64,000 bases of DNA. Source: Armillaria gallica. Taxonomy: Eukaryota > Basidiomycota > Agaricomycetes > Agaricales > Physalacriaceae. The notes beneath the pieces are model-generated. The model saw nothing but the letters and a program-made list of their open reading frames with translations, did no database searches and was not told the DNA's origin. Both the position numbers and the translations under genes were made by a program. This document shows, piece by piece, positions 10,704-22,021 of this stretch; the first letter of the stretch is position 1; each line of letters opens with the position of its first letter. Location: contig JBANDB010000009.1 of assembly GCA_037576215.1 (NCBI GenBank), positions 992,001-1,056,000 on the forward strand. Direction: 5' to 3'.

Positions 10704-11190
10704 CCTCGGCCTCAGATGTGAAGATGATGGTAGAAGGAATGAGGGCGTCGGAGTTGAAAATGCGGCGTCTTTGAATGCAGCGCTTAATTGATTAATTGAC
10801 TCATTATGGGAGCCAGGCGCCTATCTCAGTCCACATCGAAAGCTGCTACCTTCCGTTTCTGTTCGCCATTCCTCAAAGGATGTGCACAATCCCGTCGAAA
10901 GCTGTCGCGATTTCCCAAAGCGTCAGACCATCAGAGAAGAGCATTTTGTGTCTGCAATTCGGACGCCGCACTGGGGAAGGCGGCTACGCGCCCGCATTGG
11001 GCCGGCGTCGATGATGAGTGTACCGACGTTCTTGACGTACCCATGGCGCGTTCTGACCCTCATGCGCTGATCTTCCAGCCCTCACGCACGGACCTCCCGA
11101 GTTTAAAAGGTTGTGCTCCGCCTCATCGTTCCTTTCCTTCCTTCGCCCACCATCATCATAGCACAGCTTCAACCCGCTAACGCACCCACG
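9423..11190. repeat. Left copy of an inverted duplication shared with 24830-26674
   Basis: Similarity to 24830-26674 in reverse orientation covers the coiled-coil gene and its upstream DNA: CAGGCGCCTATCTCAGT near 10814 matches the complement near 25250, and GCGCGTTCTGACC near 11045 matches near 25018. Exon lengths match exactly from exon 3 to exon 7 (593, 87, 24, 123, 60 nt). The two copies lie about 14 kb apart. Confidence 0.75.
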
Positions 11191-12602
11191 GCAGCCTGGG
11201 TTGTCGGGTCCGAAAGCTCGTCCATCGCGCTGGTGCCGCCGGTTGCAACATCACATTGTTCCCGAGCCATACTGCGGCGATGTATGCGCGTCATGTACCG
11301 ATCTGACAGCGACAGGGGCATCAAGTGACGCCCTCAGCAAGATGAGAAGGACTTCAATTCGGGCGTTGACTTTCTCGTCAATATCATCCACAATCTCCGC
11401 ATGTCGTACCACCGATCTCACCACACCAAATCTCTCCAAAGATGGCTCGGTAGTGCGCATGGGAACTCCTCCGCAAAGTCGCGATATGACTATTTACAAT
11501 TGGACTCTGGCTGCCCTCTTCCGTATGCGACCTGTCACCAGTTATCAGTTAACTCCAGCCTAGTATAGACAAAGGGTCATACCAGAAAGGTTGTGGTGAC
11601 TCCACGTCGCCAATGAGACTCCGCGGATTTGCAGTCGTCACCTATGCGATCATCGACGTTCCATTTAGCAATAATGTTACCGAACCTCATCTGTAACATC
11701 CTATTTCCTCCGCTTTGCACATCATAGCCTGGGCTATGGGGCCGCATATATTGGTACAACGGGGGTTCTTTGCCATAAGCACCGAGGTATGTGGCCTAGG
11801 CTACCCTCGTAGCAGTGTTTATGCGTCATCAAATTCAATGGGAGAAACAAAAATCCGGACCCCGGGTTTAGGCGACTATTTGTTTCGGTAAGCTCCGAAG
11901 TCTATTTTAATCTTCTACATTTTTCTCCTACTTACTATTATCATTTTTTATTAGTGCATGTATTCTAAAATCTAAGTCGACTCGGAGTAAGCATTGCAAT
12001 CTCAGGCTTTCTGGGACATCGTTTTCTGAATGCTGGCCGGAACCGAAGGGTCTAGATGGATTTGAAAACAGTAAAATGACAAGTCACAAGCCTCGGAACC
12101 TCAACTAATGATACTGGTACTTCTCGTTCTATGGGAGAAGGTGAGGTTTCGTTGTTTGTTTCGTGACTAAATGCTCACTCGTGAATACAGGCTCCCATAA
12201 GCACCATACGAGTCGTATGAAACCCAGTTCAATGTTTCTCAATGACTCGGACAGATGGCTCTGAGTCAGTTCGGTTACATGAGTCAATTCGTGACGCCGA
12301 GCCGCACATGACCAGCCTACGAAATTAATGAGCGCACTGTGAATGTTCTGGAAGTTCAACGTGCCATAGTATTACTCCCTGCTGGAACGGACTCAGCACA
12401 CAGCCATTATTGTCTCACCTCGAGATTGCTCATTTGCCTCCGAATGCCCCTATACGGGACAACATATGAATCGGCGCGACAATGTCTTGGAAGCGGATCC
12501 ACCCTTCAAATTTTCCCCATCTTTCCGGGACTCTTCCTCCCGGTGAGTACACTTTTCTCACATTACGGATATCGCTGCAACTTATTTCCCCCTGCCAGTT
12601 AC
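11191..12602. other. Intergenic region, no gene recognised
   Basis: Several overlapping open frames occur on both strands around 11100-11560, but none shows a family motif or a coherent exon chain. The 5' flank of the F-box gene occupies the right end. Confidence 0.5.
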
Positions 12603-14045
12603 ATGCGTCTCGGTTATTCTGCCCAGCCAAGCGTGATGGGACAGCAGCAGATACCCCCGGAAATATGGCAGGAGATTTTTGTACACTGTCTTCCGGACCT
12701 TCAGGAAGTCAGGTATTACAGCACCTCGGATCTCGTCCCACATCCTCCATCAAAGTTCGCCGCACCATTACTCCTCCTACTCGTGTGCAGAACTTGGCAC
12801 TATTGGGCCCTTCGCACTCCGCGACTCTGGGCACGCCTATCCGTCGAAGTCAGCTGGGGAAAGTCCTATCCGCCTGTACCTCAGGCGCTCGCATGGCTCA
12901 AACGCTCTAAAAGCGTCCCTTTAACATTTTCCTTTAGACAGAACGGCGACTGGGTAGCGGACCACATCACGACCAGCGAATTTCTTCAGCATTTTCTCCA
13001 ACAAATACACCGGTGGCAGCATGCATCCCTCCATCTCTGCGGCGCTCTCGCTCTCAGTGCCCTAGCAAAACATAATGAGGTTGTACCCCGGGAGCTACGG
13101 TCCATGTATTTATCCCTAGTCGCCCCTACCGAAGTCCTCGCCATGACAGAGGAATTTTCCAGTGCCCTCAACCTCTTCACCTCCGCCCCAAACTTCTCCA
13201 GCCTCGTCATCAGCGGAGTAAACGTATTCCAATGCCTAGAAGACCACCACCGCATCCAATGGGAGCGCCTCACCGAAATAAAGCTCGACGATGTCAACTA
13301 CATCGACACTTGTCTAGCCCTCTTCTCCATGTGCAAGAACCTCGTTCGATGTACCATGGGTGTTCTCGAGACCGCCTATCCACCGGTGTCTGAGCACGTC
13401 TTACATCCCCCACCGGGAATAATCATCCTACCCAACCTTACCTCTCTCAGACTCAATCTTAACGATGCAGACATCTGCAGACTCTTCTCCCAGCTCCATG
13501 TTCCTGAGCTCCACGAGCTAGCCATTAATTCTTACTCCCAGACCTGGCCGCAAGCCGTCTTTTCGTCCTGGCTTGAACGCTCAAAATGCGCCCTGACAAG
13601 GGTCGAGTTCCGCGATACACGGATGCGGCAGGAGCAATTCTTACAGTGTTTGAGACTGGCATCGTTTGCGACTGTGACGGAGCTCAGGCTGGTGATGAAC
13701 GAGGAGGGGTGGCTTCCGGAGGACTGGACGGGAATAGTCTCGAGAGCCGCCATCGAAGAGCTTAATGTACGCGAGGATAAGGGGGGGTGTTTACTCCCGA
13801 AACTACAGTCGCTGGACCTGTCAGGAAGATGTGTGGAGGAGGATAGTGGAGCGGCGGTGATTAAGATGATTGCATCGCGATGTCATGCTGATATCAATGG
13901 AGTAGCGCGGTTTAGAAAAATTTCGTGGTCGATGGTTGCCGAGTATGATTATCTCGAAGCTGGTGATCTGGATACCCTCCAGGCGCTAGAGAACTGTGGC
14001 TTGGAGGCGAACGTTTGCAGAGGTGCGGTAGCTTGGTGGTGTTAG
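12603..14045 (+). CDS. F-box protein with leucine-rich-repeat-like C-terminus
   Basis: This is a single open frame without an evident intron. The likely start is the ATG at 12603 (MRLGYSAQPSV) or the in-frame ATG at 12636 (MGQQQIPPEIW); the latter would give 469 aa. The F-box is plain: IPPEIWQEIFVHCLP, then LLLVCRTWHYWALRTPRLWA. In agaricomycetes this type links SCF ubiquitin ligase to a substrate. The rest has irregular leucine-rich stretches (LRSMYLSL, LTEIKLDDV, LTSLRLNLND, LQSLDLSGR) such as form a substrate-binding solenoid. The open frame continues upstream to 12339, but that part lacks family similarity and is probably 5' UTR. The stop TAG is at 14043-14045. The substrate is unknown. 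Confidence 0.85.
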   Translation: MRLGYSAQPSVMGQQQIPPEIWQEIFVHCLPDLQEVRYYSTSDLVPHPPSKFAAPLLLLLVCRTWHYWALRTPRLWARLSVEVSWGKSYPPVPQALAWLKRSKSVPLTFSFRQNGDWVADHITTSEFLQHFLQQIHRWQHASLHLCGALALSALAKHNEVVPRELRSMYLSLVAPTEVLAMTEEFSSALNLFTSAPNFSSLVISGVNVFQCLEDHHRIQWERLTEIKLDDVNYIDTCLALFSMCKNLVRCTMGVLETAYPPVSEHVLHPPPGIIILPNLTSLRLNLNDADICRLFSQLHVPELHELAINSYSQTWPQAVFSSWLERSKCALTRVEFRDTRMRQEQFLQCLRLASFATVTELRLVMNEEGWLPEDWTGIVSRAAIEELNVREDKGGCLLPKLQSLDLSGRCVEEDSGAAVIKMIASRCHADINGVARFRKISWSMVAEYDYLEAGDLDTLQALENCGLEANVCRGAVAWWC

Positions 14046-14584
14046 GCCGGCATGTTGAGACGCCAACGAAGAGTTGCTGCTAATGTCGACTTCTGCTCTG
14101 GCATTGCGTGGCGCAGTTGAATCTCATCTCAGGCTTGTATTCTTTTTGGATTTCTAATGGTTAATTAATTGTTATATACGTGATGTAACACGGCATCAAC
14201 CATTACGGCTTTAGTTAATATATCTAGGGTTCAACGTTCCCTGATTACAAAACATCGTGTGTCAATGGCAAATCCGAACATCAAGACAATTAAGTGGAGG
14301 GCGATTAGCAATACATAATGATATACTAATTTTCGAAGCGAAAAGCGGCTGTAATGTCTACGGTATATGTACTTTTGGAGTGGACGGAAGAACGATAGCG
14401 ATGCGTCTAAAGTCTAATGCGTGTCTGATGGTGAGAGCAAAAGAAGGTACTGTACAATAAAAATCTTGATAGTGTACTGAAAAAGTAAAGAAAAAGACGA
14501 ATACATGTATCAACATAGAATCGAGTGTGAGGTATCAAAAAGTCCCATGGTATCGTCAAGTCAAGATCCTTCCTCCTTCAAGTG
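14046..14584. other. Convergent intergenic region
   Basis: This is the 3' flank between the F-box gene (plus) and the transcription factor gene (minus). No gene was recognised. Confidence 0.6.
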
Positions 14585-16919
14585 TCATGTTCGTATCGTG
14601 TCATAAACGTCTTGAAGGGTAGTGAGTTGATATCCTGCCATAAGAAAGCATAAGTAAAGGGTACTCACTGAGGCGAGCGACTAATACTCACTCATCAGAG
14701 GACTTTCGCGGGAAAACACATTGAGAACGGAAAGTCCGAGGCGGAGCGTCGCAGATATGCTTTCTTCCATGTGCTCCTTTGAGTCTATTTGCTCTCCGTC
14801 CTGACTCCGCACACGGGATATCTCATCGATGAGTGCCTGACAAGCAATCATCAGGAGCGTCTACAATAAAAAGTAAGAGCAATCAGCATATCAAGGTCCG
14901 AGCAATGGAAAGCAAGCAAAAATAGAAAGGTACTCACGCCCATGATCGGATTTGTGCACGTCGAGTCTTGAAGAACGGACGAGGCCCAGCTTATCATCGA
15001 GCGCGCAGCCACACCACACTCCTGCCTCGATGCAGGCTGATTCGAGACTAGGAGTTCATGAAGTTTGATCGTCGAAGCGTACAACAACGCATGAACGAAG
15101 AAGATTGATACGTTCCCATTGAAAGGTGACTGCCGGGGCAAATCGGACAGATCAGGTAACCGATGACGAACAGAAATAATAAGCCGTTCGAGCAATTGGA
15201 AGGATGACGAAAAACTCTGCATATTGCGGCCTAATACAAATAAGATTATTAGCGAAAATGAAGTGAATTTTATTTTTACTCGTGACTTACCCAAATTGGT
15301 CTGGCCTGCAAAGTACGTCACTTGGTGTAGCAAAATACATGCTTGAGCGGTCAACGTTAGAAGGGACCCAGGCGTCTCAGAATTAGGGTTCGGGTGCAAG
15401 AAGGTGTGTACAGTGCACGTCGTAGGATGGGGTAATATGCCCTGCGTTATGAGTGAGTGCTGCGGAAACGATAATAGACGAAATGAATGAAACGTACCGC
15501 TTGGTAGCTCTTTTGATCTAGAGGCCACGGAGTGTCTATTTGAAATCCAGGGGCTTCGAGAGTCCCGCACACGTCTGTTGGGCAATCCAACGCTACAGCC
15601 AAGGTCTTGGACAGAATTAAGACATTCCAAAACGCGTCGATCCTTTCACCCTCCTCGATGCTGTCGCGCGGTGGCGGTAGCGTCGTAGTAGAGCTCACCG
15701 GTGCACCATTACGTATCAGCGAAGCAACAGATATTGCCGGAGGCCGCCAAGCTGCTTCAGAGCGTAGTCGATGCAACCCACACCCGACTGCGAGGGACAC
15801 TGCATCTCCGGTATGACGTCGCGCCTCGAGGAAGTTTCCTATTCGTAGGAAGTAATACGCCAGGAGGACCTCTGCTTGAATCGTGTGCAAGAATCTGTCT
15901 GGGTGGGTGGTTGTGAGACCTGCGGATGTGTGCTTCAGAGCGCGCGCAAGATACTGATGCTGGTGAGCCCAGACTGGTTGTTCGTTTGATTTCTGGTCTC
16001 TTTGGGAAGACAAATGGCATCCCCAAAGGTAAACAGCGGACAGGACTGATGAACAGGGTCGTGAGGGGTGACCCAGAGGTAGAGTCAAAACGGCCGAATT
16101 GTAAAATCGAGTGACGTCGAGGAAGAACCCCAACTCGGCGGAATAGGAAAAGAATAGATCAAGACTAGGGACGCTGTTAATCGATTGAGTTTTTTTTTCA
16201 GAGTGGCTAAGACTTACAGGTTCCGGATGACCGGTGCTGATGGTTCCTACAAGCGTGTCAGAGTCAAAATCGGGAAAAGAGCAAGATGGGGCATACTTCA
16301 GCGTTGAACGGTGGCGCGTCCGTCCGAGATGAAATTGGCGAGGTAGAACCTTTGAATGAAATCAGCTTCTAAACGAGCGTCAGAGTAAAATTGGATCGTC
16401 TCACTTGGAGGCGGCGTAGATGTTATTGACAAAGAAGTCGACACCGAATATGGAGACGAAGGGCTATGCGAAAACGTCTCGGAGGTAGATGGGGGGTAGG
16501 TGGTAAGGCTTTGCATCTGTATGTCCTGGTAGGGATCATTGGAGTACGGGTCATGGAGAGTGACAGATGGAGACTGTTCTGGCTGCTCCAAGTCTTTCAG
16601 CCTAGCCTCAAGTCGCGCCACCTGATCTTCTAGGACCTTTGTCCTGGATCGTCGAGGACTGTCGGCGTACTCGCAAGGGTCGTCTTTCGGATGTCGGAGG
16701 CAGGGGCCACATACCGGCTTTGTGCCGTCGCATTTCTGGTAAATGAAATTAGCAGCGTATCGGGCATGCGAGTGAGGGAAACGCACAATCTTTAAAAATC
16801 TAGAAATCCAAAATATTGATTAGTACCGAGTCAGGCTGAAGGGCGCAGTGTACGCACCTGCAAGTCAGACAAGCCTTTCCGCGCTTCAATGGTTTGGTTT
16901 CCGTGGTAAGCTTCTGCAT
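14585..16919 (-). CDS. Zn2Cys6 fungal transcription factor (622 aa)
   Basis: Nine phase-checked exons: 16858-16919, 16787-16799, 16310-16735, 16218-16246, 15498-16173, 15291-15441, 14938-15230, 14692-14860, 14585-14634. The N-terminus reads KPLKRGKACLTC, then FLKI from a 13-nt exon, then KCDGTKPVCGPC and CEY, giving the six cysteines of a binuclear zinc cluster (about residues 17-48). A coiled-coil linker follows (VLEDQVARLEARLKDLE), as in dimeric members. The middle-homology (fungal_trans) domain lies in the large exon, from AELGFFLDVTRFYNSAV to WNVLILSKTLAV. The protein should bind CGG-type half-sites and regulate transcription. Target genes are not evident. The least certain junction is the end of exon 3 (donor GTTCAA), chosen to preserve phase. 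The C-terminus YQLTTLQDVYDTIRT comes from a last exon of 50 nt. Confidence 0.85.
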
Positions 16920-19900
16920 GGAGGAGCTGCCTTGTAATGTGGAGGCAAGTAGTAAAAGGTTTCATGTCCCTCTTGGTAAGGGCCCTTTTATAGAGCGGAG
17001 AATGTACCGGAACGTTCTCGTGCGGATCTTGGAGCCGAATCCCGCAGTACTCAAGCATTATGAATCTGTGGAAAGCCTTGAGTAACAATGCTGTGCCAGT
17101 TGCGGTTATTCGAGCAAGGTCGATGATTGCTGCCGAACAGCCGGAGCTAACAATATATGGTAATCTATAAAAAGGTTGCCGACCATCACGTGAATAGCTT
17201 CTTTCTTACGGATCTTCCTGCGTATGTTCAACCTCCGCCCCTACGATGATCCCCCAATTGACTCCTTTTAGCCACTTGTCACAACCCTTTCCATCCTGCT
17301 GTTCGCAGCCGTCCCCCATCTCTGCTCATAGAGCTTTGGGGTCGCTTCATTCGTCACTAGATCATCCGTCATCCGTCTTCTCTTTTATGACTCATTTTGG
17401 TCCATCTTCGTCGGAGCTATAATTTAATATGCTTCCACCTAGAGCATCAGGTCCATTGATTCGCTCCCTCGACAAAATCATCAAAACTCTTTTGTTGGAG
17501 ATCCAGGGCTGGTTCCCGGTGTCATGGAGTGAATCAAGGATAACTCTCTTTTGGTGCTTATAGTTCTGTCAAAAGAATCAAACAGTTGCTGTGTCATCTC
17601 CGCATGTCGGGTTTACCCTGGAAGACTTTTGGGACAATACATCGGATCAAATTTTCGGAACTAGTGACGACTTCTTACGTTTCCTCTCTTGTCTTCTGCA
17701 ATTATTCATCCTGCAAATGTATCAGATATATCTTCCCTCAAGGATCACATCGCGATATCTCTGACTCACTCTGAGTCCTTGTTATACATGTTCACACCCC
17801 ACTAGTGACACAGCAGAGCGCCATCGGGCCATAACCTTTGCACAGGCTGCCTCGCAGTCTCGCTGGAGCCCTCCTGTTTACGGTGTTCGGGCATGCTCAA
17901 TCACCTTTGATTGGTCAACGTAGCCACTCCTGGAAACGCCGGGCAACACCTTCCGTGCGGCTTTCTGCAAATCCTTGCACAGCCTCCATCGCTGACATCC
18001 TGATCGACAAGGCCCAGGGACATAGGGCGTCGCAAGCGTGTGATTGTTGATACATTAACTTGTCCGGGTATTACTGATCTCATTGCCGGAACAATTCCGG
18101 GAGAATACAAGCAGTAGCTCTCGAATACATTACAAAACAGTGCTTCACACGCAATATGGTCCTCGAAGGCGCACGAATGGGATCTCTGTCGTTGGCATCG
18201 ACCCGCCTATTATGACCCGAGGCTCGCAGCAAAAGTGCCCTTTCAACGGCGCGGATGACTCGTTTCGCTTCATTAGGTCGCCAGAGCGGAGTGACCTGAT
18301 AGTTAGGATCACACATGTACAGGTTTTTGGGAGTATCATATGTTGTTGGGACATGTCAGTGGCGTACTATGCTTCCTTACTCTGGTAGATTATCCTCACA
18401 TTTCAATCTTCTGTCAGATTCACTTCCCTTGGCGGGGATTTAGCCCGCGTCCTGGACTTCTCAGCGCTGTTCCAAGCATATGGCGCGTGTGAGCATGAAC
18501 TGAGCGGGGTATCATTAACAGTTGATTCGTGGATATAGTAGATATCATCGGTACACTTTAGCTACCGAATGAAAGTCCCCGGTTCTCCCGGGTATGACGC
18601 GTTCCCCTAGCTACATCGCAGAAGCCTGCGTGAGCACTCGTCCATGATATCTTTAGATACTCATTCGAGCTTTCGTTCGGTGCCGCGGCCATCGTAGCCG
18701 TGAGTGAAACCCGATTTTGATTTTCTTTTCGATGAAGGTGCCTCCATACAGGAACATTGCTTCAGTGAGTCTTACGGGTGTACGAAATAGATTCTATTTG
18801 ACTCTAAAATAAAGAAAGTCTGATGAATTGGGTAGTGTTTAGAAACGCCGTCGCAAAATGCCTCCCAACTACCAGCCGATCGATCGCTCTGCGATCTAAT
18901 TTGGCACATCCCACCATCGATATCCATAACTTTCATAAACAGTGTTGTTAATCCTTTGTAGACGGCTAATAAAACTCCCTGAACAATATTAATTTCATAA
19001 AACCCACGGTGAGCAAAGCTGACGCTGTCTGACTTTCGCTTAATTATTAATTATACCGGTGCTAAAATGACCGGAGGACCAACTTGCTGAGTCACATCTC
19101 GAGCTAGGTAATTAGAAAGATCGCGAAGGATCGTGACGAAATAGCCCGCGCCCCGAGCGCCCGAAGAGGCGGATCAGGAGGTCTCCGGGTACCTGAAGGC
19201 AAGTTGTGGGTCCAGGTTTATAGTAGTCCCTGGTAATCGGACCACTTGTCCAGAGAAGGGTAAGAAATCAAAAGCAAATTTCTCAACCTTCTAACCTACG
19301 CAAATCATACCGTTTTGGCCCGTCGGATACATAGTTGGTGCGGGTTATTTAAAAGCCGCGAAAATAGCAATGCCGGAGGAATCGCACCTTGGGTCTCCCG
19401 GTTGTTACCCGCAAGTTCATTTCGAGAATTCCGGGTTACCCCGATGTCCTGGATTAACGGAAGGAGCATCATGCAGCATTTGGAGAAAGTGTAAAGGTAT
19501 CTCGTAGACGGTAGCAATCAAACTCACATTGCTTCAGAGGCAGGTCGCATGAAACCGACTGCCGGGCTTCAAGTGTACAGTCAGCAGGATGCCTTTAGTT
19601 GCCGGGGTTGTTACCGAAAAACAGTGCTAGTAGCTTCCACGAGCTTCTAGGTACTACCAGCGGCTTCGCTTTCGAAAGGAACTTGACTTCTCGGCAAGTA
19701 GCAATCCCGGATGATGCGACCGGCCCTAAACCCACCTCGTGATCTGAGCCAAATTCTTGTTTGGTGACGTCGTGTCGAGTTCATTTCTTTAGACTCCAGA
19801 GTCTACTACGGAGTCCTGGAAGTCGTATTGACGCGCCAATTTGATGCATGTAAAGCGCACACTAAAGTGTACCATAATGTCTTCTTCCTTGTTTCCTTCA

Positions 19901-20335
19901 GTGAGTGACGTCTTAGACTTTGTCATCATAACTTTATCAGTGTCCCCTGGTTTCTAACATAATTTCTGCTAGCAAGGTATGGACGTTGAGCGTCGGATAT
20001 TCAAACCCATGGCTGTCTTTTGGCCAACTACTTCAACTTTCCGTCGCCCAAAATCTTTGCCGACTGGGCTCTTTTTTTTTTTTAGGTGATCTAAAAATTA
20101 TTGGCGAATGGACTGATGCCTCTATGGGTCTCCAGATTCTGTATTCACTAGTCTGATACAACATATGGTGCATCTTAATCTCTGCAACGATGCGATTAAC
20201 GTGCGGTATTTCCGGATCCGTGAAAAGCAACACTTTCTATGATCCCTAGTGTGAACCGCGTGCTGAACTTGTGCTGGTGCGTCTACTCACCATAGCTAAT
20301 TCCTTTGGTGAAGTCCCTCGCTGATATCCCCTTAT
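16920..20335. other. Gene-poor region (about 3.4 kb)
   Basis: No gene was recognised. Short open frames occur on both strands at 17586-18390, but their fragments do not chain and carry no family motif. Parts may be decayed coding DNA. A run of 14 T lies near 20070. Confidence 0.5.
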
Positions 20336-20605
20336 ATGAAATCAGGAAGCGCATCTATGGCCGGCCCGGAGAGACCAATCCCGGTCCGCAGGATACGGAC
20401 AGGATCACATACTTGTTCGATCCTTGATGAACGGACATTGCCAATCTGTTCGATGATGTCGACGAGGTCCCGCTTTCTACGATGCAAGCTGAATCTGTTC
20501 AAGAAGCAATCAACGGCGGGTGCTCATCTGATGTTTATGTGCGGGTTCCAGGCCCCGCAAAGCATCGAGCATGGTCGATCAATAAGAGTTGAACAAAAGT
20601 ATGCG
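20310..20605 (+). pseudogene. Unrecognised coding relic
   Basis: In one plus frame the translation reads KSLADIPLYEIRKRIYGRPG and continues through DRITYLFDP, two in-frame stops, then IANLFDDVDEVPLSTM. The protein-like composition over about 90 codons, interrupted by stops, suggests a dead gene. I could not assign a family. Confidence 0.3.
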
Positions 20606-20904
20606 TCTCTCGAGCAATCTGGAGCCAGACTTACGCAAAGTACGACGTCTATTAGCACGATAGACCTTGCCGAAGCACCGCTATCATCAAAGACGGAAAA
20701 TTTTATAGTTTGATCTCAGCTACATCCACGTCGAAAACATGAGGCACGTGTCGTGCGGTCGACCGTAATGCGTTCTCGCCTGCGAAAAATTTCCTACCCA
20801 ACATGGCGTTCAGAAGGGGACCCGGATTATAGGGGAATGGTGTTACGAACCTCGGCCGCGGCCTATTGTCTAACGTACGATAACGGCGAACGTACGGGTG
20901 CTCT

Positions 20905-22021
20905 ATGGCTTCTCTCACTCTCGCCACCCTCGGTACGAATCTCATCGGTAACATCCGCTACCCTGATGACGCCGAAAGTCATCTAGGCGGCGGTGGGCTC
21001 TACGCAGCGGTTGGTGCACGCGTGCGGATACCGCCAGAAACGATCCGGCTTCCCACCGGCTGCTCCAGGTCGAGCGTACCTAAGAAGTTCCTTGAAGAAT
21101 TAGACCGGTTTGGTGAAGAAGTGTGGATGTGGGATGAGGAATCGAAGGAATCGATGCTCGAAACGGAGATCGTGTATGAAACAGACGGAGCTCGAAGGTA
21201 CTTTACGTGATCTACTTCCATTTCAAAAAATTAACGCGCGCAAGTTTCCGCTACCTCAACCCACGTCCATCTTTGACGATTTCCTCCCTAAATGCTCAGC
21301 CAATTCGATACTTACACTTCTGCTGCTCACCTACAGACCTCTCCATTTCTTTGGCGAGGCTTTCGGAACCGCGCCCAAAAATTATCTATGAGCCCCTCCC
21401 CATCAATTGTAATCCTGCGAATCTCATGGCTCTCAAATCCATACTTCCTCTGATAGACGTGTTCTCGCCCAACCACGAGGAGCTTGAGTTACTCCTCCGA
21501 GAGAGTCATTCGACCACCACTGATGAGATTGACATCGATTCCCTTGTATCCATGTACGCAGAATTTGGCTCACGAACTATTGTCGTTCGTGCAGGTGCTC
21601 GTGGGTGCTTCGTAGTGAACAAAAATCCCATGCTAGGCGCATGCACCTCGCGCTGGCTCCCACCGTACTGGACGGCGGAAGAGGCCAAGGAGAATGTTCG
21701 CGAGACGACGGGTGCCGGGAATAGTTTTCTTGGAGGTCTTTGTGCGGGCATGGCTATTGCGGGGGATGACGTCTTTATTGGTACGGTATTTTAAAATGCT
21801 GAACATTAGTGGCTGATTTTCATGCAGGTGCCGCTTATGGCTCTGTGTCATCTTCGTTTGTCGTTCAGCAACCCGGTCTGCCTCGTTTTTCCATAAGGAA
21901 AGGAGAAACTTGGAATGGAGAATGTCCTCACCAGCGGCTCAAAAGATATTTTCCGTGGTTCGTATGTCTTGTTGAGATTCTCCGAAATACGCTGATTTTC
22001 TTACCGAAGATTAATGCGTAA
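20905..22021 (+). CDS. MAK32-like PfkB-family protein (340 aa)
   Basis: Three phase-checked exons: 20905-21197, 21245-21780, 21828-22021. The protein begins SLTLATLGTNLIG and has the N-terminal HLGGGGLYAAVGARV box, IIYEPLPINC, DVFSPNHEELELLL, RTIVVRAGARGCFV and ETTGAGNSFLGGLCAGM near residue 270. This layout matches the MAK32 branch of the ribokinase/PfkB fold. Typical PfkB kinases have Asp in GAGD as catalytic base. Here the motif is GAGN, as I recall for the MAK32 branch, so sugar kinase activity is doubtful. Yeast Mak32 is linked to maintenance of the killer dsRNA, and the role in basidiomycetes is unknown. The N-terminus is shorter than usual before the GGGG box, so an upstream exon may be missing. 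Confidence 0.75.

Noticed and set aside
10806..11180. 124-aa open frame upstream of coiled-coil copy 1
   Set aside because: Three overlapping frames of similar length, no motif, and no matching open frame in the duplicated partner near 25.0 kb.
12339..12602. Extension of the F-box frame to an ATG at 12339
   Set aside because: Residues before 12603 show no F-box family similarity; probably 5' UTR.
17820..18400. Possible decayed enzyme gene on the plus strand
   Set aside because: Short coding-like strings in different frames without splice sites or a recognisable motif.
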